The notes under the pieces are model-generated. The model was not told the origin of the DNA, did not search any database, and saw only the letters and a list, made by a program, of their open reading frames with translations. Positions 32,651-42,240 of a DNA stretch of 64,000 nt are shown piece by piece (within the stretch, counting starts at the first letter, position 1; the number at the start of each line of letters is the position of its first letter). The stretch is from Paludibacterium denitrificans (GTDB taxonomy: Bacteria; Pseudomonadota; Gammaproteobacteria; Burkholderiales; Chromobacteriaceae), in the NCBI RefSeq assembly GCF_009707705.1, contig NZ_WLYX01000001.1, positions 1,302,001 through 1,366,000 of the forward strand, in the 5' to 3' direction. A program made the position numbers and the translations under genes.

Positions 32651-34619
32651 ATGGGATGGCACGGCCTTCCGTATCGATAGGCTTCCATCCGATGGGTCAG
32701 CCTTGATAGAGCGTCTGTCAGATGGCCAGTTTTCAACAGTGAGCCGCCATCAACTGCTGCAGGCCTTTGGCGCAGGAAAAATCCGCACGCTGTCGCAGGA
32801 AAAGAACCAACCCACGGTCCCGGACCGTATTTTTATGGAGCCGCTGGCCAGTATTCCAGAACACCTGCAAAAGGAAGCCAGACGCCGTCACCAATATTTG
32901 CAAGCCATTGCGGATGCAGGTGTGGCGCCATCCTCCAAGATAGAGCTACGGGATGTGGTCACCGAGTGCGCAGAACAGATTGGCGACCTGAAGCCGCCGT
33001 CGCGAGCGACCATTTTCAGGTGGTATCGTAAGTTCATCCAGCAAAACGACACCCGCGCGCTGATCCCCAAATATCATCGGAGGGGTAATCGGCAACTTCG
33101 ACAACCGAAGCTGATTCTTGATATGGCCGGGCAAGCCATCGAGGAGGCCTTCAAGCTTTCCCCTCGCGCGTCTATACGGCAGATCTATCATCGCTTGGTC
33201 GGCAAAATCGAGCTGCACAATCGCAAGTTGCTACCGATTGAGCACCTGAAGGTGCCAAGCGAGCGGACGGTTCACCGCATGGTGCAACAGCTCGAGGCTT
33301 TCCAACTGGTGGCATACCGCGATGGCAAGCTTGCAGCCAGTAAGAAATTTCGGCGCGTCCTCAACAGCGTCGAGACTTCCCGTATTCTGGAGCGAGTGGA
33401 AGTCGATCACACCCCGCTTGATCTGTTCCTGATCGACGAAGTTTCTGGATTGCCGCTTGGCCGCCCGACGCTGACCGTCATGATTGATCACTTCAGTCGG
33501 ATGCTGCTGGGCTACTACCTCAGTTACGGCAATCCCTCCACGGCGGCGGTCATGGGTGCCCTGCGTCATGCCGTTTTGCCCAAAGAGTTGAGCCATGCCG
33601 CGATACCGGGGCTAACCATTGAAAACCAATGGGAATGCTATGGCCGTCCTGATGTGATGGTCCTTGATAACGGCATGGAGTTTCACAGCAATGACCTTGA
33701 GAGCGTTGCCTTCGATCTGGACATCCGCCTCCAGTATTGCCCGAAGCATGAGCCACGCTTCAAAGGTGTGGTTGAGCGGTACCTGAAGACCATCAATTAT
33801 TTCTTCGCGCAACAGCTACCGGGCACCAGCATGGCAAGGCTGCATTTGCGCGGCGACTACGACCCGATCAAACACGCGGTACTGACCTTTGCTGAGTTCA
33901 ACCATCTTTTCCAAAAATGGGTGGTGGATGTGTATGCCGCCACACCACATCGAGGGCTACATGGGCGATGCCCACGTGATGTGTGGAAGGACGGATTGCA
34001 ACATCGCGAACCTGAGCTTCCCGAAAGCCTGCAGGCCTTGCAGTGCAGGATTGGCCAGGTTCAAGAACGTCGTCTGCGGCCTGACGGCATTCAACTCAAT
34101 GGCATTCGTTACAACGGTGACAGCCTGACCAGAATCTTGCAGAGCTATGGGCCGGGGTGAAGGTCAGAGTCCTGTTTGACCCGAACGACTTGGGTGAAAT
34201 TCAGGTGTGGGGGCCCGATGATGAAGCACCGGTACAAGTTCTCGCCCTGGATCAGAAGGGGACGCGAGGCCTGACCTTGACCCAAAACGAACTCATCCGC
34301 ACCGCCATGCGGGAAAGCGGAGCGGAGAAAGACGATCCATCCGCTCGCCAGCGCGCCCACTATGAAATTGCCCAGTGCTGTTGACCAATTGATGGCCAGC
34401 CGCAAGCAACGTGATCGCCGTCGTGCGGCCAACATCCGGGGTGCCAATAGCCATCAACCGGAAAAATCCTTATCACCGCCGCCCCAGCCTTCCAAGCCTG
34501 TTTTGAAGGTCGTGACCCAAAAGTTAAAACCGACCGCAGAGTCTTCCGGGGCAGCGTCACCCCCTATGCCCCTGCTGCCTGCATTCCAGCTGAAGCGTAA
34601 ACAAGGAGGTACGCCATGA
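32613..34619 (+). CDS. tnsB: TnsB-like DDE transposase
   Basis: TnsB binds the ends and joins 3' ends to target DNA. It has N-terminal HTH parts (PPSRATIFRWYRKFIQQNDT, SPRASIRQIYHRLVG) and the rve/DDE core. The acidic residues are in VEVDHTPLDLFLIDE, VMVLDNGMEFHS and FKGVVERYLKTINYF. The mu-like C-terminal barrel has GIQLNGIRYNGDSL. Breaks in a four-G run at 34155 and near 34374 hide the tail; joined, it reaches TGA at 34617-34619, about 668 residues, close to Tn7 TnsB (702). It overlaps tnsA and tnsC. Confidence 0.92.
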
Positions 34620-35587
34620 ACCTCCGAGAAGTGGCTGCACAGCTACAACGTTTCGACGAAGACTACATCCCGTTCCCACCCTTTGTCGCAGCACTGGATG
34701 CTATCGAAAGCCATTTGACGCTGTTTCGAGAGTCCGGCCTGGTCCAGAACCTGCTGGTGCTTGGTGAGAGTGGCACCGGCAAGAGTAGTTTGTGCCGATG
34801 GCTGACAAACAAGTATCCGAAGGTGATCGCGACTGATCGGGACATTCTGCCTGTGTTGTTTGTCTCCATTCCCCCGGGCGGCACGGTTCCCAATCTTGCA
34901 GAGTCCATCTTGGCGGCGCTCGGCGACCCCGATCCGAGTCAGGGTAAGAATTCCGTCAAAACCGCTCGGATCGTCAAGCTATGCGCGCAATGCAAAGTCG
35001 AGTTGTTGCTGCTGGACGAAGCACAACACCTGCATGATCGGGGTCAAGCCGGGACCCACTATTACGTGGCGGACTGGCTCAAAAGCCTGCTCGACGCACT
35101 ACAAATTCCGGCTGTATTTTTGGGCTTGCCACGGCTCGAAACATTACTGCAAGTGAATGAACAGCTTCGTCGGCGTTTTACCCAACGGCTTCACCTGTCT
35201 TTGGGCCAAGGAGAAGCGGCAGACATCCACCATGAAAGTCTTCAGTTGTTCGTCTCGCTGGGTGCCTGTCTATCCATACCACTGACGCCAGCACCTTTCA
35301 GCTGGGATGAGCTGGGCATGCGAATTTTCTTTGCCAGCGATGGCCGTGTTGCCTATGTCAAAAAGCTGCTGGCAGGCGCCTATCGTCAGGCACTGGAAAA
35401 CCAGCTGCCTGTTATTGACCCGCCGCTACTGGCGCAAATTTTCAGGCGCGATGTATGGGTGCAGGGAGTCGGTGCGCTAAATCCATTCGAACAGGATTTT
35501 GAATTCAGACGTTTGGACCGAGGATTTGAGCCTTTCGAGCGTGGCACCCACTACACATCGGGGAAACGCGGGAGGGAGGCACCATGA
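34616..35587 (+). CDS. tnsC: TnsC-like AAA+ regulator of transposition
   Basis: TnsC polymerises on target DNA and links TniQ/TnsD to the transposase. The 323-residue intact frame has Walker A GESGTGKSS (50-58), Walker B VELLLLDEAQHLHDRG, sensor-type KSLLDALQIPAVFLGLPRLE and the C-terminal GRVAYVKKLLAGAYRQALE. It overlaps tnsB by four bases and the next tniQ by four bases (ATGA), so the tns genes are one coupled operon. Confidence 0.94.
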   Translation: MNLREVAAQLQRFDEDYIPFPPFVAALDAIESHLTLFRESGLVQNLLVLGESGTGKSSLCRWLTNKYPKVIATDRDILPVLFVSIPPGGTVPNLAESILAALGDPDPSQGKNSVKTARIVKLCAQCKVELLLLDEAQHLHDRGQAGTHYYVADWLKSLLDALQIPAVFLGLPRLETLLQVNEQLRRRFTQRLHLSLGQGEAADIHHESLQLFVSLGACLSIPLTPAPFSWDELGMRIFFASDGRVAYVKKLLAGAYRQALENQLPVIDPPLLAQIFRRDVWVQGVGALNPFEQDFEFRRLDRGFEPFERGTHYTSGKRGREAP

Positions 35588-36947
35588 CGCCTTTCGCACG
35601 TTACCCGGTTCGCCCCGTGGTTCAACCGGGAGAAAGTCTGGCTGGCTACCTATATCGGTTCTACAACGACAATCACCATAAGGTACCTGCGCCTGCCTTG
35701 GCTGCCGCGATGCAGATGTACCAAGGCAGTGAGGCAAAGCAAGCTACGGCCAACAGTATCCTGTCGGTCTTGTTCGGCAAGGTCGCTCACCGGATGCACG
35801 CTACTGGCAGACACATCAATTATTGCCAAGCGCAACGGGTCACGTTCAGTCATCACCCGCACCCCAAGCCCGAGGCCGCTACCCAGTTCTGCCCAGCGTG
35901 CATTGAAGAACGGCAAATTCACAAAGCGCTATGGGAATTGCCATTCGTTGAAGCCTGCCCGGTTCATGAGACAGCTTTGCTGGAATCTTGCCCCACATGT
36001 GACCGCCCCTACACCTGGTCGAGCCTGAACCACGACTGGGCATGCCGGTGCGAAATCCCTATTTCAGAACATACTTGCCCACGCGCCTCACGCAAACAAG
36101 TCCAACTGGCCCGGTTCATGGCACGGGTAGACAGTGCGTGGTCGACCGGAGAACGGCAAAGCGATCGACGATTTCTCGCTGGTCAATTTACACGCTGCCC
36201 TCGTCTGGCTGGATGAGGCCGTCAAGACTTGCCTCAGGGTATGGCCTGCAGGAAAAGACCGACCAAACTGGGGGCCAGCTCAACGCCTGAAATTCTCATT
36301 GCGAGTACTGTCAGGGCCAGAGCAAGAGACGCTGCGGATTTTACGCCGTCTACTGCTTCGCCATTGTTTTCCAACTGGGGAGTTCCCTCTCGTTGCCGCC
36401 ACATTCCCTAGCTTGCTCAATACTTTCGAGCAATTGCTGGCAACAGCCTTACACAGTGGCAATCTCTTAATCCAGCAGCTTGGACAAGGACTCCAGTGCG
36501 ATGATAGGTACTGCCCGGATCAAGCCCGATGCACTAGGTGGTATCTATCGATCAGCACGGCTCTCGGATATCAACTGGACCTCTGGCAGGGTTGCCTTAT
36601 CCATATGGTGGGCAAAGCTTGTTCCCATATTTATCAGCATGCCGCCGGTCGATCGGTACCGCGATCTCGAAGCAAACCAACCAGCCAAGAACACGCTGAT
36701 CACAGGCATCCTTAATAGCTGGTGGGCGGCAGCAAATACCAAGAGGCAACACCCCCGGTTTGATCTGCTATGTCAGAGGTGGCAAGTGAGTCACACCATC
36801 AAACACGAGATCAACGCCGATGAAATTCTGGAGGTACTGGCCAGCTACCTTGCGACGCTGCGGGCCTCGGAGCTGCATTTCATCTTGGATTTGACCAAGG
36901 AGTGCATGAATTTCGGGGTCGAAGCATGTGAGGAGGCAGTGTCATGA
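35584..36947 (+). CDS. tniQ: TniQ-family targeting protein (first)
   Basis: TniQ proteins choose the target. The protein starts MTPFARYPVRPVVQPGESLA-GYLYRFYNDN and has the zinc-finger pattern FCPACIEERQIHKALWELPF, CPVH and LLESCPTCDRP, which is typical. Breaks are at about 36150 (CT lost in CCCTGG; TLENGKAIDDFSL is expected) and somewhere in 36500-36600. The last part reads FDLLCQRWQVSHTIKHEINA and ends FGVEACEEAVS. Joined length is about 453 residues. It overlaps the next gene. Two adjacent tniQ genes suggest two targeting routes. Confidence 0.85.
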
Positions 36948-38767
36948 CGAGAATAACTGCCTCTGCACCAATCATTCCTGTCGTTCGTCCAAAGCCCGAA
37001 CCTGGCGAGGCACTGGCGGGCTACCTTGCCCGCGTGGCTGCAGAAAACGGCTTTGAGAATGGCAGGACACTGTGGTCAGCGCTGTTCAAAAGTATGGTGG
37101 GCTACCAGCAAGAACCGTTGACCAGTTTCCTCGAGGCACTGGATCTTTCCGCCCGTGAGCGTAGCCTGCTCGGTGGCCCATCGCCACGCTATTGTCGCTC
37201 ACCAAGCACCCATACCTTCGGCCCGGGCCGCGCCATGTTCAATCTGGATTATCGACGCTGGTGCCCCTTGTGTACCGCGACAACGGAATTTATTAGAACC
37301 GAATGGACATTGAAGTTCTTCTGCGCGTGCCCTGAGCATGGTTGCTGGTTGGTATCGACCTGCTCAGAATGCGGACAGCGCTTTCACATGGACAGTATCC
37401 AGTTCCGTCGATGCCAATGTGGCGCAAGAATGGATAGTTCTGGTATCGACTTGGCACCATCCGCAGTCATCAAACTCATGGCAGCTTTACGTGGCGCCAT
37501 GTATCAAGAGGCATATCCTGGCTTGCCAAACCTATCGTTGCAAGACTGGTGCCGCTTGCTGCTCTACCCGGGCAGTTCGCTCCAGACCAGCAGCCGAAAC
37601 GTCCAGGGCAGATTGCCAACCTTGCAGACTTGCTGATCGCAAAGGCTATCGCCACGAACATCGGCCAGTTACTCGATGACTGGCCAGTCAATTTCAATGC
37701 GCTTCTATCATCTATCCAAGCCCAGCAAGGACAGAGCACCAGCCTACGCAATAGCTTCGGCGTTCTGCACCGAGTGCTCTATCAAGACCTTGCTGGTACG
37801 GGGTTCGACTTCATACGCGTCGCTTTTGAAGAGTATGTAAATCTCAACTGGTGGGGGCTAGTTTGCCGTAGGCACAAGGGTTTCAACCCCAAAACACTTA
37901 CTGCGCATCCCCGGCTAGCGTTGAAGGAAGCTGCAAAAATTTGTGATACCTCCCTCGCGGTGATCAACCACCTGATCGACGCAGGGAAAATTCAAGTCGA
38001 TGAATACGTTTCCGCTTCGGGGCGACGGACACGCTCTATCCATCAATCTGATCTGCCAGAGCTGAAGAAACTCGCAGCAGGTTTTCTGTGTATGGCTGAC
38101 GCTTGCACATTTCTCGGCATACCTGAGCGTCGCGTGCATGAACTGATCCTTGCAGGGAAAATCACGCCGCTTGCCAGTCCTGGCGAAACACGCAGCGCGC
38201 GTTGGTATCTACCGAAGTCAGCGCTGCAATCCTTGATGTTTTCAGGCTCTGCGTCGACTCCGGCCGACGCGATAGCTATTTCATCGGTACTTCGAGGTGG
38301 CCGATTGGACGATGGAGAATTTATCGCCATCGTTAACGGGCTGCAGAACGGCGAGCTATCAGCGGTGGGGGTTGTATCTTGCCCTATTGGCCGGGTCGCC
38401 GTCTCAAAGAAAGCCCTCGACGAGTTCAGGTTGCGTTGGGCGATTCAGCACCATCGCAGCCTCAGCATTGACCAAGGCCGCCGACTTGTTGGAGTTGAAG
38501 CAGCAAGTCACTTACCAACTTGCAAGACTTGGTTTGCTCCGAACGGACGAAGATCCTGACGGCCGATTGGCCGTCTCAATGGCTCAGATCCAGCGGTTTC
38601 AGCGCAAGTACACATCTTTGCAATCCATTGCCAAGCGCATGAACACGTCCCCACGCGCCGCTCTTGCGCGCATTTCGGCCACACCAGTAGCCGGACCTAG
38701 CATGCACAACTGCCGCCAGTATTTCTTCAGGCGCACGGATGTGGCGGAGCTGCTTGAGGATCAGTAG
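36944..38767 (+). CDS. tnsD: TnsD-like target selector (second TniQ, long)
   Basis: This longer TniQ protein starts MTRITASAPIIPVVRPKPEP and has zinc-finger clusters (RWCPLCTATTEFI, FFCACPEHGCWLVSTCSECG, RRCQCGARM). A C-terminal half has several helix-turn-helix-like units (LALKEAAKICDTSLAVINHL, MADACTFLGIPERRVHELIL, LTKAADLLELKQQVTYQLAR). Such a C-terminal DNA-binding part is how TnsD reads an attachment site. Frame breaks lie near 37560 and 38465. Joined length is about 605 residues, near that of Tn7 TnsD (508) plus extra repeats. It is the best candidate for the factor that reads the gyrB 3' end (inference). Confidence 0.83.
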
Positions 38768-38950
38768 CCGGGGCGCGGCACTGGATTGATGCCCATCGCC
38801 GAATGGGCGCACCGTACCGTCTGGCAGCTCCTCCATCAGTACACCGTTTTCTAGGAAGTGCGTAACAATTCCTTTGCTACGCAGGCTTTCTCTCGCCTCC
38901 GTGCTGGCTTCTACTCCTGCAACTACCCACTGATGAATATCTGTTTGCAT
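38576..38950 (-). CDS. Uncertain small gene convergent with tnsD
   Basis: From ATG 38950 the frame reads MQTDIHQWVVAGVEASTEAR, then ENGVLMEELPDGTVRPFGDG, which looks like real protein for the first 65 residues. Beyond about 38765 it overlaps the end of tnsD in antisense and becomes arginine/glycine rich, so the true end is unclear. No family recognised. Confidence 0.35.
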   Translation of the reverse strand: MQTDIHQWVVAGVEASTEARESLRSKGIVTHFLENGVLMEELPDGTVRPFGDGHQSSAAPRLLILKQLRHIRAPEEILAAVVHARSGYWCGRNARKSGAWGRVHALGNGLQRCVLALKPLDLSH

Positions 38951-39040
38951 GATAAGAACTCAACATGAAATAATGACAAATAGATCATTGTATATAAGTG
39001 AATTTATACCAGACTCGACTCCAACCAACATTCGAAAAAT

Positions 39041-40455
39041 TTGAGAGAACCCATGAGTAAAACGACACAACCACATAAGGCACCTACCGAAAAAGAAGAA
39101 AAACCATCCAAGGTAAGTCAGCTTATTACTGAAAACCCATTCAAAGCATTATCAATAGGGGCGTTGTGCTGGGGTAGCTTATTGCTTTTTTTGTTCTTCA
39201 ATAGAATTGGCTACATGCCTGATGTCAACATAGAATCAATAACTTCTGTTCTTTATGCTTTATCTTTACTAGGATTTACTGTATCAGTATACACAATGCT
39301 CGTAATGGTGCTACCCGGTCTTTTTCTTGCGCAGGCAAAGACAGCAACAGAGGGGGTCTCACTGGGGCATCTGATATGCATCTGCATGGGCGCAGCTCTT
39401 ATATGGGCGATTTGCATGTGCAAAATATTGGACGTACAAATTGGATCGTGGCACATCAGTTATCTATTTGCATGGGTGTCCGGTATTGCTATCGCCTTAG
39501 TAGCGCCAATCATTGGCATGTGGATCAACCATAAGTGGCCTCCTGAGAATTCAGCAGAGGCTGAAGGCAACACTCCACGCTCAAAAAAATGGAATCAAAA
39601 AGATAATAAACGGGAAATTTATTTCTGGTCAGTTGGATCTCTCGGAGTGTTATTCGTTCTTCTCTTTATATCTCTACTGTTCATTGGTGTATTAGGACTC
39701 GGCGGCTCCATCAGAACAGCAACCGGATGGCAGGCTACAATTCAAATCACAATGTTGACGTTTTTGATTGCTTTTGTTTCTGCCCTTATTGCAGGAGTGA
39801 AGCCGACAGAGACAGCAAAAATAACCCTGATTTTCGCCCCAAGTGTTTTATTCATTGTTCTCAGCGTCACCGGAAGTTTTTCAGCCATTCCGATGATTGC
39901 AGTAAAGAGTTTGCAGCTTGGTGAAATTAGCGCAGCTAGAATAGCCATCTCTGGCAAAACATGCAATGAAGTCAATCAGGCTTTAGGCCAGAAGGTATGT
40001 GTGTCAGGAGGCGCGGACGAACCAACTGCGATATGTCCCGTCTCTATAAAATCTCGAATTGGTGGGCAGATTGTTTTAGAATTCTCTCGGCTCGCCGACA
40101 GTATAGACGACAAAAAAATCATCATGTCAATTGGGTGACGACTCAAGGGGAGATCGAAGGAAAAACCGGGAGAAGAATAAATCGCCGAATCATTCTCGAC
40201 AAATCTAAATTATTAAGCTGGCAGCCTTTAAGTAGCATTGATGAGGCAGATGCCGAAAACTTAAAAAATGCATATATCACACCCCATGTCGCTACATGGT
40301 TAGACTATGCGCAGGTTGTTTCAGATCCGAAATCGCCACCTCGCAACAAAAACATTGAATCAGTAATAAATGAGCGATGCGGCGAATTCATTGCACCCGA
40401 AAAATCAGACAAAAGTGAGACCAAAGCAAGCCAATCTAAAAATTCAGAAAAATAA
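39041..40455 (+). CDS. Multi-pass membrane protein with soluble C-terminus, unknown
   Basis: From ATG 39053 or 39041 the protein has a short charged start (KTTQPHKAPTEKEEKPSKVS) and about seven membrane helices (ALSIGALCWGSLLLFLFFNR, LVMVLPGLFLAQAKT, ALIWAICMCKIL, FVLLFISLLFIGVLGLG). A soluble part follows. A break near 40130 joins it to RIILDKSKLLSWQPLSSIDE and the charged end KSDKSETKASQSKNSEK, about 470 residues. Base composition is clearly AT-richer than the tns genes or the host. It lies between tnsD and the distal transposon end, so it is cargo. I do not recognise it; a membrane-acting defence gene is possible but unproven. Confidence 0.6.
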
Positions 40456-40529
40456 ATCTACTGGAAATTCAGACAACATCAATCAGCATTGATGAGATTC
40501 CGGCGATCACGGATGCTTTCGATCAGGTC

Positions 40530-40660
40530 TCACTTTTTCATGTTTACCTAATAGAAAGTCTCATTTTCTACGTCGAACTTATCATTCCTTGCTATCACAG
40601 AAATTGAATTTTGCCTGTGATATCATAGCGTGCTGGTCTCAAGTTTTATGTCATCCGACA
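40530..40660 (-). repeat. Distal transposon end of element 1 with TnsB-like sites
   Basis: Read inward on the minus strand, the end starts TGTCGGATGACATAAAACTT, then GAGACC. Further GAGAC-core sites follow (AAAATGAGACTTTC and AAAAAGTGAGACC). They match the three sites at the proximal end in core and spacing style. Confidence 0.83.
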
Positions 40661-40665
40661 TGTGT
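40661..40665. other. Distal copy of the TGTGT target-site duplication
   Basis: TGTGT directly follows the terminal ACA of element 1 and equals 22518-22522. Its last three bases are also the first three of the older transposon end beginning at 40663. Confidence 0.85.
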
Positions 40666-40720
40666 CGGGTGACACCAAAAGTGAAAATTGTGTCAGGTTA
40701 GTGAAAAAATACCGACGCAA
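40663..40720 (+). repeat. Proximal end of the older Tn7-like element
   Basis: After TGTCGGGTGACACC come short repeats AAAAGTGAAAATTGTGTC and TTAGTGAAAAAAT with a GTGA core, like the sites of element 1 but diverged. Confidence 0.7.
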
Positions 40721-40726
40721 TTAATG

Positions 40727-40755
40727 AAAAAGCCACCGGGAGCGGTGGCTTTTTT
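40727..40755. terminator. Strong hairpin terminator
   Basis: AAAAAGCCACC GGGA GCGGTGGCTTTTTT is a near-perfect stem with A and T tracts just inside the older element's end. It can stop transcription entering or leaving the element. No gene ends directly at it. Confidence 0.8.
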
Positions 40756-41116
40756 CGGCCATTGCCGCCGTTCGGCTTGCTTACCTGATCGGTCGGCAAT
40801 GAATCGGTTACCTGCCACTCGACCGAGAATCGCTTTGAATGTCAGCTTCGCAATCCGCCGAACTCACACCACTGCCCCTGAACAGCCACTTACCCTTTCA
40901 ATCAGGCCGCGTCTGCTTGACAACTTTTTTCTGTCATTGGTCAGAACTTGCACGGGTCATCGGTCGCTCATGAGCTAGGTTAGCTGCAGCTCCGGGCATT
41001 TCTTTATGATAATATCATCATTTGTCAATCGGTGAGGGTTATAAACCCTGCCACCAATATAAATTTTTATATGGATACCACTGCCCGTATAAATATTGTT
41101 AGGCAAAAGGAGTGTT
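40756..41116. other. No gene seen between the element end and the DUF2971 gene
   Basis: This 361-bp stretch shows no supported frame. The last 150 bases are AT-rich (ATGATAATATCATCATTTG, ATAAATTTTTATATGG) and probably hold the promoter of the next gene. Confidence 0.4.
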
Positions 41117-41908
41117 ATGCTAATTTCGCGTGCTGAGTTGATTAAACAAGGCGTTATGCAAGGAACATTTCCTAAGCGTCTATATAAATACCGCCCTCTT
41201 GATGGCGGAGAAGGTGAAAAATGGTCGTTGGCTATTCTGGAGAAATCCGAATTTTGGTTTGCCAGCGCACCAACATTCAATGATCCATTTGACTGCAATC
41301 TTTCTGAAGTTCTTCAACATAGCGAGAAGGACTATGAGGCGTACCTCACAGAGTCAGGCCTTACTCCAGAGCAGAAATCGAACATCTACATGAGAATGGC
41401 CGAGGACCCGTCATATATAAGAAATAAAGCCATTAAAAATAGGGAAAAAGTTATAAATTCAAAAGGGATACTTTCGTTATCCTGCAACTACGATCAAATA
41501 TTGATGTGGTCCCATTACGCCTCCAGCCATACCGGAATGGTCATTGGGTTAGACCTTCTGGAAGACCCTGAATTCTTTGTAACTCCATTGCGTGTCTCGT
41601 ACGTTGACGAGTATGAGCCACTTGACTACTTCGCAGATCAGAAGGGAACCATCGAAAAAAACATTACGACTAAATCACTGAGCTGGGCGTACGAGGAGGA
41701 AATGCGTATTTTTAAGAAATCTTTTGGAACGCACTCAATTGTACGGCAGGCAATTAAAACAATCCACTTCGGGTGCAAAACACCTGATGAAAAGATGCAT
41801 GAAATTATCAAGAATTGTGCGGGATGGGGCCTAAGCCACGTGCGCTTCTACAAGGCCTCGCAGGCGCATGGCGCCTTTAAACTGACGTTTGATGAAGTTC
41901 ATGGCTAG
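41117..41908 (+). CDS. DUF2971 family protein
   Basis: AAAGGAG lies six bases before ATG 41117. The 263-residue intact protein has KRLYKYRPLDGGEGEKWSLA, FWFASAPTFNDPFDCNLSEV, GILSLSCNYDQILMWSHYAS and GMVIGLDLLED, the hallmark order of DUF2971. The family has no firm function, and members are common in defence-rich accessory regions. Base composition is AT-rich compared with the vgrG cassette that follows, so it was probably acquired separately. It is cargo of the older element. Confidence 0.82.
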   Translation: MLISRAELIKQGVMQGTFPKRLYKYRPLDGGEGEKWSLAILEKSEFWFASAPTFNDPFDCNLSEVLQHSEKDYEAYLTESGLTPEQKSNIYMRMAEDPSYIRNKAIKNREKVINSKGILSLSCNYDQILMWSHYASSHTGMVIGLDLLEDPEFFVTPLRVSYVDEYEPLDYFADQKGTIEKNITTKSLSWAYEEEMRIFKKSFGTHSIVRQAIKTIHFGCKTPDEKMHEIIKNCAGWGLSHVRFYKASQAHGAFKLTFDEVHG

Positions 41909-42240
41909 TTTGCCCGGCAATTCGCTGCTGAGCTCAAACTTTGATGGCAGCTTTTCTATTAACACCGGCCGTTCGTCTGCCAGATAGTTGATTATTCCCT
42001 ATGTCCGCAACTGTCCGAGAGTAGACCTTTGGCAAACATCTGATCAACTTCTGCAATGGCCGACAATTTGCCACTGCCACATCTTGCTTCTCCCCCCTCG
42101 GCACGCCTTTGAGTGCATTTCGTCCCCTCCGTACAAACACCTACTCTCGCCACGGTGTCTTGCCCCATCCATGTCGTCGGCATAAACTCGCGCTTTCAAC
42201 CGTTCGTGAACACTCACGTCACCCGACGTGACAAGACTCC
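41909..42240. other. Intergenic stretch before vgrG
   Basis: No supported gene in 332 bp. It should hold the promoter of the vgrG cassette; no clear promoter or ribosome site could be picked. Confidence 0.35.

Larger units (their letters stand above)
22523..40660 (+). mobile_element. Tn7-like transposon, element 1 (18.1 kb, complete)
   Basis: The element has imperfect terminal inverted repeats. The gyrB-proximal end reads TGTCGGGCGTCATAGAAAGT, and the distal end, read inward on the minus strand, TGTCGGATGACATAAAACTT; about 19 of 25 positions agree. A 5-bp duplication TGTGT flanks it, the size Tn7 makes. Inside are tnsA, tnsB, tnsC and two tniQ/tnsD genes in Tn7 order, all pointing away from gyrB, plus a restriction operon and a membrane-protein gene as cargo. 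Its insertion 6 bp after the gyrB stop, and the older insertion 3 bp away, argue for site-specific TnsD-type targeting of gyrB. Confidence 0.9.

Noticed and set aside
40648..40674. TGTCATCCGACA-TG-TGTCGGGTGACA as an operator or terminator
   Set aside because: It is explained by the end of element 1 touching the end of the older element after insertion three bases into it.
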